From contig NZ_AP023033.1 in the NCBI RefSeq assembly GCF_019670125.1, positions 442,501 to 506,500 of the forward strand: 64,000 bases of DNA, read 5' to 3'. Of this stretch, positions 55,395-63,318 are shown one piece after another; position 1 is the stretch's first letter; the number at the start of each line of letters is the position of its first letter. This stretch comes from Agarivorans aestuarii (GTDB lineage Bacteria; Pseudomonadota; Gammaproteobacteria; Enterobacterales; Celerinatantimonadaceae). A program made the translations under genes and the position numbers. The notes beneath the pieces were generated by a model that saw nothing but the letters and a program-made list of their open reading frames with translations, was not told where the DNA came from and searched no databases.

Positions 55395-55814
55395 ATGATG
55401 CAATTAGAACATCTGAACTTAGTGGTAAATGACATGCAGCAAACCTTGGCTTTTTATCAAGCGGCTTTTCCTCATTGGCAAGTGAGAGGAGAGGGTAAGC
55501 AAACTTGGTATGGGGTAGACCGGCATTGGTTACATTTTGGCGATGATGACCAATACCTTACGTTTAACGATCAGGGGTATGGGGAGAATCGACCGCTTGA
55601 AGGGAATCAAGTAGGTATGGCGCATTTTGCTTACATTACGGCTGATTTAGACGGCTTAATCACTCGTATGTTAAATGCAGGCTTTCAGATTCACCATGAA
55701 GGGGCCCAAAGTCGCCATCGTCGTAATGTGTATTTTCGCGATCCGAATAACTTTGAAGTGGAGTTTGTTGAGTATTCTTCAGACTTGCCCGAAGAGCGTA
55801 ATCGTTACGAGTAG
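55395..55814 (+). CDS. VOC superfamily (glyoxalase-like) protein
   Basis: The 139-residue protein has two beta-alpha-beta-beta-beta modules. Candidate metal ligands are His in LEHLNLVV, His in GMAHFAYI and Glu in NFEVEFVEY. VYFRDPNNFEVEF is typical of glyoxalase/dioxygenase-like proteins. Position behind a SoxR box suggests a role in drug or redox stress, such as detoxifying an electrophile. The substrate is unknown. AAAGGAG precedes the start. Confidence 0.8.
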   Translation: MMQLEHLNLVVNDMQQTLAFYQAAFPHWQVRGEGKQTWYGVDRHWLHFGDDDQYLTFNDQGYGENRPLEGNQVGMAHFAYITADLDGLITRMLNAGFQIHHEGAQSRHRRNVYFRDPNNFEVEFVEYSSDLPEERNRYE

Positions 55815-55884
55815 CGCAAGGCTAAAATTACTATCCCCAAAAGCCTGATTTTTATCAGGCTTTTTTGTTTCTTTAATAAAACTC

Positions 55885-55916
55885 TTGACCCTATACCTAG
55901 CTACAGGGTTTATCAT
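55885..55916 (+). promoter_or_regulatory. MerR-type promoter/operator of the metal regulator-exporter operon
   Basis: TTGACC (55885-55890) and TATCAT (55911-55916) are separated by 20 bp, the same length as ZntR-controlled promoters. The spacer holds a dyad, ACCCTATAC and CTACAGGGT, with 22 bp total and mostly matching arms, suitable for a MerR-family dimer. Confidence 0.7.
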
Positions 55917-55936
55917 AAAAGAAATGGAGGATGGCT

Positions 55937-56344
55937 ATGTACAAGATTGGTGAGCTAGCAAAGCTAAGTGGTTTAACGGTGGAAACCTTGCGTTTTTACG
56001 AACGCAAAGGTTTGTTGGTGCCGACTGCTCGCGGCGAGAACCTCTACCGTATGTACAGCAAGCAAGATTTAGCACGTTTGAGGTTTATCCAGCGCGCTAA
56101 ACAAGCCGGTTTATCAATTAAAGATATATTGGAGCTACTCACTCTGCGAGAGCATGCAGAAACCGCCAGCTGTAACGATGTAAGCAATGTTGTAGGGCAA
56201 AAACTGGCTAAGGTGCAGCAGCAACTAGCAGAGCTAAAAGCCTTTGAAACAACCCTTAAAACACTTCACGATGCCTGCTGCGGCGGAGAAGAAAGCGCCC
56301 GTTCTTGTTCAATACTAAAGGCCTTAGATGATGCTATTGAATAA
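55937..56344 (+). CDS. MerR-family metal-responsive regulator (ZntR/CadR-like)
   Basis: ATG 55937, 6 nt after GGAGG, is chosen over ATG 55931, which would touch the ribosome site. The 135-residue protein has MYKIGELAKLSGLTVETLRF, the dimer helix and a metal-binding end with CCGGEESARSCSIL plus an upstream Cys (TASCNDV). This is the ZntR/PbrR/CadR layout for Zn, Cd or Pb. It overlaps the next gene and probably controls its own promoter. Confidence 0.9.
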   Translation: MYKIGELAKLSGLTVETLRFYERKGLLVPTARGENLYRMYSKQDLARLRFIQRAKQAGLSIKDILELLTLREHAETASCNDVSNVVGQKLAKVQQQLAELKAFETTLKTLHDACCGGEESARSCSILKALDDAIE

Positions 56345-57377
56345 CTTTATAAACCTTTTCTTAAGCGCAGCCCCATGGTTGTTTTTGGGCTTTGTGATTG
56401 CAGCTAGCCTTAAGTTAGGCTTACCTAGCCGTTGGTTAGCCAAGCACTTGGGTAACAGCAAAGCCAGCACCACAGTTAAAGCCGCATTTATTGGTGCGCC
56501 GTTGCCTTTGTGTTCTTGTGGGGTGATTCCTGCGGCCATGGGATTGCGCCGCGCTGGCGCGTCTAAAAGTGCCACTACCTCGTTTTTAATTGCCACCCCA
56601 GAAACTGGGGTAGATTCAGTAGCCGTTTCTTATGCCCTGCTAGGGCCGGTAATGGCGGTTGTGAGGCCAATAGCAGCAATAGTAAGTGCTATTGTAGCCG
56701 GCTTATTGGTTGGCAAAGGCGAGGACGAGCCAGCCAGCGCTACCGAGGTTAAAAGCTGTTGTAGTGGCAAAAATAGTTGTGCCAGTGAGGCCAAGCCTTC
56801 GCCAGCGCAGAGTCGGGCAAAAGTTAATACTAAGCAATGGCTGCATAGTTTTGTAGAGTTAGTGGAAGATAGCTACCTGTGGCTAGTGTTGGGCTTAGTC
56901 TTTGCGGCACTCATTCAAACTTACTTGCCCGAAAGCTTTATGACTCGATGGGGGCAAGGATGGATCACCATGGTGGTAATGGTGTTGGTGGGGATCCCCA
57001 TGTACATTTGTGCCACTGCTTCAACGCCCATTGCTGCAGGCTTAATTATTGCGGGTATATCTCCAGGAGCTGCCTTGGTATTTATGTTGGCTGGCCCGGC
57101 GACTAACATTGCAACGCTAATGTTGGTTCGCCAAGAAATGGGCATGCGAGCATTAGTCGCTTATTTGGTTGGGGTGGTTGCTAGCGCAATGGCATTTGGT
57201 TGGGGATTAGACTGGGCCATTGCTCAATGGCAGTGGCAAGTAAACCCGGTAGAGTGGCAAGAGCATCAACTAGTTACTAGTTGGTGGGTCTTGAGTAGTA
57301 GTGCCGTGATTGCAGCATTGATGGCTGTTGCGGGGATTAAAGATGCACGGCAGCGCTGGTTTAGCGCTACCGTATAA
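56328..57377 (+). CDS. SO_0444-family Cu/Zn efflux permease
   Basis: The 349-residue membrane protein belongs to the ArsP_1/DUF318 permease group. GAPLPLCSCGVIPAAMGLRRAGAS has the conserved CSC motif and GIPMYICATASTPIAAGLI a second Cys motif. A cytosolic loop holds CCSGKNSC, likely metal-binding. About eight helices are visible. It overlaps the regulator by 17 nt, so the regulator and exporter are translated together. The exact metal is inferred from the family. Confidence 0.85.
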   Translation: MMLLNNFINLFLSAAPWLFLGFVIAASLKLGLPSRWLAKHLGNSKASTTVKAAFIGAPLPLCSCGVIPAAMGLRRAGASKSATTSFLIATPETGVDSVAVSYALLGPVMAVVRPIAAIVSAIVAGLLVGKGEDEPASATEVKSCCSGKNSCASEAKPSPAQSRAKVNTKQWLHSFVELVEDSYLWLVLGLVFAALIQTYLPESFMTRWGQGWITMVVMVLVGIPMYICATASTPIAAGLIIAGISPGAALVFMLAGPATNIATLMLVRQEMGMRALVAYLVGVVASAMAFGWGLDWAIAQWQWQVNPVEWQEHQLVTSWWVLSSSAVIAALMAVAGIKDARQRWFSATV

Positions 57378-57387
57378 ACCTAAAGAC

Positions 57388-57795
57388 CTAGCTTTTAGGT
57401 ACGCGCTTAAACATTGCACCGTTGTTTAAGCGTAAGTTCTCGCCATCACTCACTAAAGGCTTTTCTAGCGCTTGAACAAATTCCATTTCAATTTTGTTCG
57501 CCATGTCGTCACACAACATGCGGGTCATGCCTATTGGTTGGGTAACGTTGAGTTGCTTTCCATCCCACCCAGCTTGGCCAAAAAAGTTATTGCAGCCTGT
57601 GGTGCCAGAAATTTTAAAGCCGTTTTCATTTTCTTCTAAGGTAAATGCTGGCAGCTTAATATCTGCAATGTTGTAGAAATCACCCGTCATATACCAACGA
57701 CTATCTGCTAAATCCATGCTTGGCTCCGATTGTTTACTGGCACAGCCGGCTAAACCTAGGGTTAAAGTTAAGCCAATAAGTAGCTGTTTATTCAT
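57388..57795 (-). CDS. META domain (HslJ-like) lipoprotein
   Basis: ATG 57795 (MNKQLLIGLTLTLGLAGCAS) gives 135 residues with a lipobox, LAGC. The mature protein has GTTGCNNFFGQ and MTRMLCDDMANKIEMEF, typical of META/HslJ domains. The family is linked to heat shock and novobiocin resistance in E. coli. Eight upstream residues are an open extension. It converges with the exporter gene. Confidence 0.8.
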   Translation of the reverse strand: MNKQLLIGLTLTLGLAGCASKQSEPSMDLADSRWYMTGDFYNIADIKLPAFTLEENENGFKISGTTGCNNFFGQAGWDGKQLNVTQPIGMTRMLCDDMANKIEMEFVQALEKPLVSDGENLRLNNGAMFKRVPKS

Positions 57796-57956
57796 GGTTG
57801 TTACCTCAAGTAAGCACAAAAACTATTTCAGGCTATTGTAGAACACAGCGGCCAAGAAAAGTTCGATTATTGATAAATTTAATGTTTTTTTGAGCAGGCT
57901 TTTTGATCAACACAAGCAGTAACTATTAGGCTATTTGCTGCTAAGTTCGCTTCAAA

Positions 57957-57972
57957 TGCGAGATGTTTCACA
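57957..57972 (+). promoter_or_regulatory. CRP site in the udp promoter
   Basis: TGCGA-GATGTT-TCACA matches the CRP consensus TGTGA-N6-TCACA at nine of ten conserved positions. Its centre, 57964.5, is about 41.5 bp before a start predicted from the -10 TATGCT (57994-57999), the position for direct activation. E. coli udp is also CRP-controlled. Confidence 0.6.
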
Positions 57973-58037
57973 CTTATTGCTCAGTTCTCGTCCTATGCTC
58001 TGCTCATCAATCATTGGACGACATTAAGTAGGTAAAC

Positions 58038-58805
58038 ATGAACCAGCAAGCGAGTGTATTTCATCTTGGCTTAAACCCAGAGATGCTAAAAGGCGCAACT
58101 TTAGCCATTATTCCTGGCGACCCGCAGCGCGTAGAGCGGATTGCCTCGTTATTAGAAGAACCTGAGTTTTTAGCCTCGCAGCGTGAATTTACCTCTTACC
58201 TAGGTAAATTGGACGGTACACCCGTTGTAGTATGTTCAACCGGCATTGGCGGGCCGTCTACTTCAATTGCGGTTGAAGAGCTGGCACAACTAGGTATTCG
58301 CACCTTCTTGCGGGTAGGTACTACCGGCGCTATTCAGCCACATATTAATGTGGGTGATGTAATTGTAACTACCGCTTCGGTTCGCTTAGATGGCGCCAGC
58401 AGCCACTTTGCTCCCATGCAGTTTCCTGCGGTAGCCGACTTTTCTTGTATGCAAGCTTTAAACAGTGCGGCATTAGACGCTAAGGCAACCTGTCATGTGG
58501 GTGTAACTGCTTCTAGCGATACCTTTTACCCAGGCCAAGAGCGCTACGACACGGTGTCTGGTCGCGTAGTTAAAGCCTTCCAAGGTTCAATGGAAGAATG
58601 GCAAGCCATGGGCGTACTTAACTTTGAAATGGAAAGCGCCACTTTATTTACCATGTGTGCCTCGCAAGGCTTAAAAGCAGGCTGTGTAGCAGGCGTTATT
58701 GTGAATAGAACCCAGCAAGAGATCCCAGACGAAAGCTTGATGAAAAACACCGAACACCAAGCAGTAAACATTGTTGTTGAAGCTGCACGTAAGATGCTCG
58801 GCTAA
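58038..58805 (+). CDS. udp: Uridine phosphorylase
   Basis: The 255-residue protein matches E. coli Udp: [25 protein letters not shown], phosphate-binding [20 protein letters not shown] and [19 protein letters not shown], and [18 protein letters not shown]. It cleaves uridine with phosphate into uracil and ribose-1-phosphate. AAGTAGG lies before the ATG. Two hairpins follow. Confidence 0.95.
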   Translation: MNQQASVFHLGLNPEMLKGATLAIIPGDPQRVERIASLLEEPEFLASQREFTSYLGKLDGTPVVVCSTGIGGPSTSIAVEELAQLGIRTFLRVGTTGAIQPHINVGDVIVTTASVRLDGASSHFAPMQFPAVADFSCMQALNSAALDAKATCHVGVTASSDTFYPGQERYDTVSGRVVKAFQGSMEEWQAMGVLNFEMESATLFTMCASQGLKAGCVAGVIVNRTQQEIPDESLMKNTEHQAVNIVVEAARKMLG

Positions 58806-58813
58806 ACACAAAG

Positions 58814-58843
58814 TGCCAATACATTTTGTCTGATGTATTGGCA
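58814..58843. repeat. Perfect 11-bp stem-loop after udp
   Basis: TGCCAATACAT and ATGTATTGGCA are exact complements around an 8-nt loop, 9 nt after the udp stop. No T-run follows. It precedes the terminator at 58860. Confidence 0.6.
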
Positions 58844-58859
58844 GTCCTTTCCGAACGTT

Positions 58860-58898
58860 TAGCCCAATCTCTCTTGATAAGTGAGATTGGGCTTTTTT
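58860..58898 (+). terminator. Terminator after udp
   Basis: AGCCCAATCTC and GAGATTGGGCT form an 11-bp stem with an 11-nt loop followed by six T. The remaining DNA to 59131 holds no gene, only a short palindrome, GATATTAAATATC, near 59064. Confidence 0.88.
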
Positions 58899-59131
58899 GT
58901 GCCAGAATCAGCGAGATGGCAGATTGGGCAAACTCACCAATGCAGCCATTTTCGCTAATTCAAACATTCGAGGTCACTGAGCTAATCCCAGTATTGCCTT
59001 AGCCTGTCGCAGCCTGAAATACGATCTCCTTCAAGTATTAGGGGCTGGCTATCGTGAATATGGCGATATTAAATATCGCAAATGGTACTTTGTCTGCTGT
59101 TAAATTTGGCGCGTCTAATTTGGTGGTGTTA

Positions 59132-59593
59132 ATGATGAAAAAACTACTTATAGCTACTTCCTTGATCATGGCTTCTGCGATGGCAAGTGCAGATGTATTG
59201 GTGCACAAGGATGCATTTGGTGAAGAGATTACTCATATCGCTACCATCGTATCTCATGAGCGCAATATGTTGATCTTTGTTTGTTATCCCGAGGGGCACT
59301 ATCAAGCAAATATGTACGGAAATCGCGCCTACCACGAACCTCGGATAGAGCTTAGCACTAAGGTTAAGCTAGCGGGAGGCGAAGCTCTTGAAGGAATTGG
59401 TAGCGCAATACGCAATAATCAGGGCGTTGCTTTAGATGTACCATCTAGCGATAAGCTGTTGCAGAGTGGCAATGCGACCTTATTTGCGCAAGGTATGATT
59501 CACGATGTCGAGTTTGCTATAGACATCCCTCAGTCTCAGGTTGAAGAATTTAAAGCGACCTGCAGCCGTAAGTTTGGTACCGAGTTTAGCTAG
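59132..59593 (+). CDS. Hypothetical periplasmic protein
   Basis: Start ATG 59132 gives 153 residues with a signal peptide (MMKKLLIATSLIMASAMASA, cleavage before DVL). An open frame extends upstream but would hide the signal peptide. Two Cys (IFVCYPEG and KATCSRKF) could form a disulfide. No family is recognised. GGTGG near 59122 is a modest ribosome site. Confidence 0.6.
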   Translation: MMKKLLIATSLIMASAMASADVLVHKDAFGEEITHIATIVSHERNMLIFVCYPEGHYQANMYGNRAYHEPRIELSTKVKLAGGEALEGIGSAIRNNQGVALDVPSSDKLLQSGNATLFAQGMIHDVEFAIDIPQSQVEEFKATCSRKFGTEFS

Positions 59594-59612
59594 TTCGGTG
59601 TGTGACAAAAAC

Positions 59613-59650
59613 AAAAAAGCCAAAGTGAAATTACTCACTTTGGCTTTTTA
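59613..59650. terminator. Bidirectional terminator between the periplasmic protein gene and fis
   Basis: AAAAAGCCAAAGTGA and TCACTTTGGCTTTTT form a 15-bp stem around AATTAC, with A and T runs on both sides. Confidence 0.9.
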
Positions 59651-59673
59651 ATCAATACCTTATGAACAGGTGT

Positions 59674-59973
59674 TTAGTTCATGCCGTATTTTTTCAATTT
59701 TTTGCGTAAAGTACCGCGGTTGATACCTAACATGATTGAAGCGCGAGTTTGGTTTCCGCGGGTATATTGCATAACTACGTCAAGCAACGGAGCTTCAACT
59801 TCAGATAGTACTAATTCGTACAATTCAGACACATCTTCGCCATTTAACTGGGCGAAGTAGTTGCGCAATGCTTGCTCAACTGAATCGCGCAATGGACGTT
59901 CTTTCACTTCAGTGCTAGTTGCACTGCTAGTCATAGTAGAAAGTGTGTTTGTGGTGGTATTTGAATCAAACAT
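59674..59973 (-). CDS. fis: DNA-binding protein Fis
   Basis: The 99-residue protein shares [19 protein letters not shown] and the C-terminal helix-turn-helix [29 protein letters not shown] (split over residues 71-99) with E. coli Fis. Only the first 25 residues differ. Fis activates rRNA promoters and organises the nucleoid in fast growth. It follows dusB by 35 nt in the conserved prmA-dusB-fis order. Confidence 0.97.
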   Translation of the reverse strand: MFDSNTTTNTLSTMTSSATSTEVKERPLRDSVEQALRNYFAQLNGEDVSELYELVLSEVEAPLLDVVMQYTRGNQTRASIMLGINRGTLRKKLKKYGMN

Positions 59974-60008
59974 ACTTGACGCTCTTTTTAATTAATTAAT
60001 GATCACAA

Positions 60009-60965
60009 CTATTCGAAAAACTGTTCAATCGCGGACGTTTGTACCAGGGCTGATTCAAGCTGGTTAAACTGGCTACGAAACTCATCCGTGTCCGCTAACT
60101 GCTTCAAGTACCACCCCACATGTTTGCGAGCGATACGTACCCCTTGATACTCCCCGTAGTGTGTATACAGATTGTCTAAGTGGTGAAGCATTACTTCCTT
60201 CACTTCTTCAGCCTTGGGGGCATCTAAATGCTGCCCAGTGCTTAAGAAGTGATTAATTTCTCTGAAAAGCCAAGGGTTACCTTGAGCTCCTCGACCTATC
60301 ATGATGGCGTCCGCGCCGGTGTAATCCAAAACGTGTTTGGCTTGCTCCGGTGTGGTGATGTCGCCATTTGCCACAATCGGTATCGAAATTTCTTTTTTAA
60401 CTGCTTTAATGGTGTCGTACTCGGCTAAACCTTTATACATGCATGCCCGCGTCCGACCATGAATGGCTAAAGATTGAATACCGGCAGCTTCTGCAAGCTT
60501 GGCAATTTGCAAAGCATTGCGATGTTCTGGTGACCACCCTGTACGAATCTTAAGGGTCACTGGTACATCCACCGCCTGCACAACAGCATCAAGAATTTTT
60601 TCCACTAGCTCGGGTTGCTGCAATAGCGCCGAACCAGCTAACTTTTTGTTTACCTTTTTAGCTGGGCAGCCCATATTGATATCGATGATTTGCGCGCCAT
60701 TTGCCACATTATGTTGGGCGGCGAGAGCCATCAATTCTGGATCTGAACCTGCTATCTGAACACTGCGTATGCCACATTCATCTAGGTGAACCATACGGTC
60801 TAGTGATTTTTTACTGTTCCAAACCCGTGGGTTACTGGACACCATCTCTGAAACCGTAAGCCCTGCGCCTAAACGCCAACATAAGCGACGAAAGGGTTGA
60901 TCGGTTATTCCAGCCATAGGCGCTAGTATCACCGGATTGTCCAGCTTGTAACTGCCTATTTGCAT
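60009..60965 (-). CDS. dusB: tRNA-dihydrouridine synthase B
   Basis: ATG 60965 ([25 protein letters not shown]) gives 318 residues; the six codons upstream are an extension. FMN-binding and catalytic blocks are present: [30 protein letters not shown] with catalytic Cys, and [14 protein letters not shown]. It reduces uridine in the tRNA D-loop. It is cotranscribed with fis, as in E. coli. Confidence 0.95.
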   Translation of the reverse strand: MQIGSYKLDNPVILAPMAGITDQPFRRLCWRLGAGLTVSEMVSSNPRVWNSKKSLDRMVHLDECGIRSVQIAGSDPELMALAAQHNVANGAQIIDINMGCPAKKVNKKLAGSALLQQPELVEKILDAVVQAVDVPVTLKIRTGWSPEHRNALQIAKLAEAAGIQSLAIHGRTRACMYKGLAEYDTIKAVKKEISIPIVANGDITTPEQAKHVLDYTGADAIMIGRGAQGNPWLFREINHFLSTGQHLDAPKAEEVKEVMLHHLDNLYTHYGEYQGVRIARKHVGWYLKQLADTDEFRSQFNQLESALVQTSAIEQFFE

Positions 60966-61085
60966 GACTGTCGTTCTTCTCAATCTCAGGGCGGCGTAGT
61001 TTACGACTTTTTAGCCACGCTGAAAAGGCTATATTTTGAACATTTTTCAAAAAAAAAGCTGGATTTTTAGATACAGAATATGGCA

Positions 61086-61110
61086 GCAAACCCTTTAGTA
61101 GAGGGTTTGC
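61086..61110 (-). repeat. Hairpin between prmA and dusB
   Basis: GCAAACCCT and AGGGTTTGC form a perfect 9-bp stem with a 7-nt loop, about 19 nt after the prmA stop on the minus strand. No T-run is adjacent, so it may act as partial terminator or RNA-stability element. Confidence 0.5.
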
Positions 61111-61128
61111 GCCACATTATTGGTGAAC

Positions 61129-62007
61129 TTAGCGCTTTGTTCCGCTTAATCGACACCATTCTTGATCAAGAACAACCGGATCCATATTGCACTGTGTTTG
61201 ATAGGCGGCGACTACCTCGTCACTCTGCTCTTCTAAAATGCCTGATAGGGCAATAGAGCCTTGCGGTTTAAGGTAGGCAAGAATGATTTCGCTGAGCTCT
61301 TTAAGTGGGCCAGCCAATATATTGGCTACCACTATGTCGGCTTTGAAATCCTTGGGTTGGTCTTTAGGTAGGTAGAGTTCTAACTTGTCGGCCACACCAT
61401 TGCGTTCGGCGTTATCGCGGCTAGCTAAAATCGCTTGTGGGTCGATGTCTATGCCTACAACACGTTTGGCACCCAGCTTAATCGCCGCAATGGCTAAAAT
61501 GCCGCTACCACAGCCAAAGTCCACCACGGTTTTGTCGCTAAGATCTAGTTGGTCTAGCCATTTTAAACAAAGTGCAGTAGTGGGGTGGGTGCCTGTGCCA
61601 AAGGCAAGGCCTGGGTCTAGCATTACGTTAACCGCATTAGGGTCGGGGACATCGGTCCAACTTGGGCAAATCCACAGACGTTCGCCAAATTGCATTGGAT
61701 GAAAGTCTTTCATCCATTCGCGTTCCCAGTCTTTGTCTTCTAGTTGGTCTAGCTTGTAGTTGCCGTCTTCTAGAATCAGCGCTTCTCGTAAGAAGTTAAG
61801 GATAGGCGACATATCGGTAGCTGCGTCGTACAGGCCTTGTACATCGGTATCGCCCCATAATGGGGTTTCCCCTAGTAAAGGCTCAAGTACAGGCGTGTCG
61901 TGGCGGTCTAAGAAGGTAACCGCTTGGCAGCCGGTTTCCATTAGAATATCGCCAATGGCGTCGGCTGTATCTTTAGTGGCGTTTATTTTTAGCTGGATCC
62001 AAGGCAT
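61129..62007 (-). CDS. prmA: Ribosomal protein L11 methyltransferase
   Basis: ATG 62007 with GAGGAG upstream gives 292 residues, [19 protein letters not shown]. The SAM site is [33 protein letters not shown] (split over residues 157-189) and the catalytic-region motif is [12 protein letters not shown]. It trimethylates L11 at several sites. It heads the prmA-dusB-fis group. Confidence 0.95.
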   Translation of the reverse strand: MPWIQLKINATKDTADAIGDILMETGCQAVTFLDRHDTPVLEPLLGETPLWGDTDVQGLYDAATDMSPILNFLREALILEDGNYKLDQLEDKDWEREWMKDFHPMQFGERLWICPSWTDVPDPNAVNVMLDPGLAFGTGTHPTTALCLKWLDQLDLSDKTVVDFGCGSGILAIAAIKLGAKRVVGIDIDPQAILASRDNAERNGVADKLELYLPKDQPKDFKADIVVANILAGPLKELSEIILAYLKPQGSIALSGILEEQSDEVVAAYQTQCNMDPVVLDQEWCRLSGTKR

Positions 62008-62192
62008 TGTCCGCTCCTCTACTAGATTAGGCGGCAAGTGTACTGCGTTAGTTTGCGCTTATCATCATAAAAATAGTTTAGTCGAGGGACGCATTAAGTA
62101 GGGAGGCGGTTTTCAAAAAACTGTTCTTGTAAAAATCCGCATTTAGCCACTAGGGATTTAATCTAGTTAGTATGTGCAGTTTCGATGAGTAA

Positions 62193-62576
62193 CTATTGGT
62201 TGGCTGGGCTTAATCCGCGGTTACGGTATTGTGCTCGTTTATATAGTAGTACCAAGCCACGACATCCGGCTAATGCGGCGACGATTAGGGCAGGAGTGTT
62301 AAACAGCAAGCTTAGAATCAGCACGCTGCTGGCAAGGTATAAAAAGGGAATAAACTCGTAAACTGGCTCGGGAATAGCCTTAGTTTTGCGGGCCAATGTT
62401 TTTTTGTATTTATCGTAACGGCGGTAGTTAGAACGTAGTACCCATATCAGAGCGCCCATACAAAACAGCAATGCACCGCCAACATGAGCCAGCCAAGGTT
62501 CAAGTAATAACATTGACCCGGTACCTGCAGATAAATAGCCGCTTGGTAAAATCTCATATATGGCGCGTGGCAGCAT
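62193..62576 (-). CDS. Hypothetical four-helix membrane protein, paralogue 1
   Basis: ATG 62576, 5 nt after GGAG, gives 127 residues. Hydrophobic helices are near 12-28, 30-48, 75-92 and 92-105. The two halves share a repeated motif, IYEILPSGYLSAG (near 6-18) and VYEFIPFLYLASS (near 72-84), so the gene may come from internal duplication. It aligns with the next gene upstream. No family was recognised. Confidence 0.6.
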   Translation of the reverse strand: MLPRAIYEILPSGYLSAGTGSMLLLEPWLAHVGGALLFCMGALIWVLRSNYRRYDKYKKTLARKTKAIPEPVYEFIPFLYLASSVLILSLLFNTPALIVAALAGCRGLVLLYKRAQYRNRGLSPANQ

Positions 62577-62675
62577 AAGCACTCCATGTTACATTTAGCA
62601 ACCTTCCATTAACATTGCTAAGCATAGACTCAGTTACAAGTATTAGTCAAATTGTATGTTGATTGGCTGCTGGAC

Positions 62676-63071
62676 CTAATTGCTCGTTTTCGCAGAGTTA
62701 GGTATTTTTTGCCAAGTATGTCGGCGATAACGATGGCGCATATACAACAAGGAACAGCCTCGATATAAACAAAGTGCTGCAATGGCGTAGGCGGCAATAG
62801 ACTGTTGTGTTGATGCTAGGGAGAGAGCCAAACCAATAAACAAAAAGGGCATAAACTCGTATAAAGATTCAGGAATATTAAAGCGCTTACTAGCATGAGC
62901 AGCTTGGTCTAAACGTCGAAAATTAGAACGCATTACCCAAATCAGCGAACCTAAGCAAAACAATAGCACGCCCCCCGCGACTCCTAGGGTAGAGTCTACC
63001 CACATTACCGAGCTTGAGCCGGCAGCCAAATAAAGGCTCGGCAATATTTCATAGATTGGCTTAATAATCAT
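62676..63071 (-). CDS. Hypothetical four-helix membrane protein, paralogue 2
   Basis: The 131-residue protein is a paralogue of the neighbouring 62193-62576 gene: IYEILPSLYLAAGSSSVM, GALLFC-type helix GGVLLFCLGSLIWVMRSNFRR, and LYEFMPFLFIGLALSL. The same internal repeat of a YE-x-x-P motif is present. The gap to paralogue 1 is about 100 nt, enough for a promoter. Function unknown. Confidence 0.6.
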   Translation of the reverse strand: MIIKPIYEILPSLYLAAGSSSVMWVDSTLGVAGGVLLFCLGSLIWVMRSNFRRLDQAAHASKRFNIPESLYEFMPFLFIGLALSLASTQQSIAAYAIAALCLYRGCSLLYMRHRYRRHTWQKIPNSAKTSN

Positions 63072-63239
63072 GGTATTGCACTCAATTCCGTTTTAGGTGT
63101 TGGCTAAATTATCACTTCCCAAAGCATAACTTTGCTCTAACTAAGATGGTTTAAGTGTAAGACATATTTTTGAAACTGCCGATTTAGCGCTAAGCCTAGC
63201 CTTGGTTATCTGTAACAAAGTGCTTACATATAACCCTTT

Positions 63240-63275
63240 AAACACAAAGTAAACTTATGGGTTTACTTTGTGTTT
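63240..63275. repeat. Perfect 15-bp inverted repeat
   Basis: AAACACAAAGTAAAC (63240-63254) and GTTTACTTTGTGTTT (63261-63275) are exact complements around TTATGG. It lies between the divergent paralogue-2 and metallo-beta-lactamase-fold genes, 44 nt before the latter start, so it is more likely regulatory than a terminator. Confidence 0.6.
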
Positions 63276-63318
63276 GTCTAAAAGTACACTCGTTGGTGTA
63301 ATTTATGAGGATGCTAAT

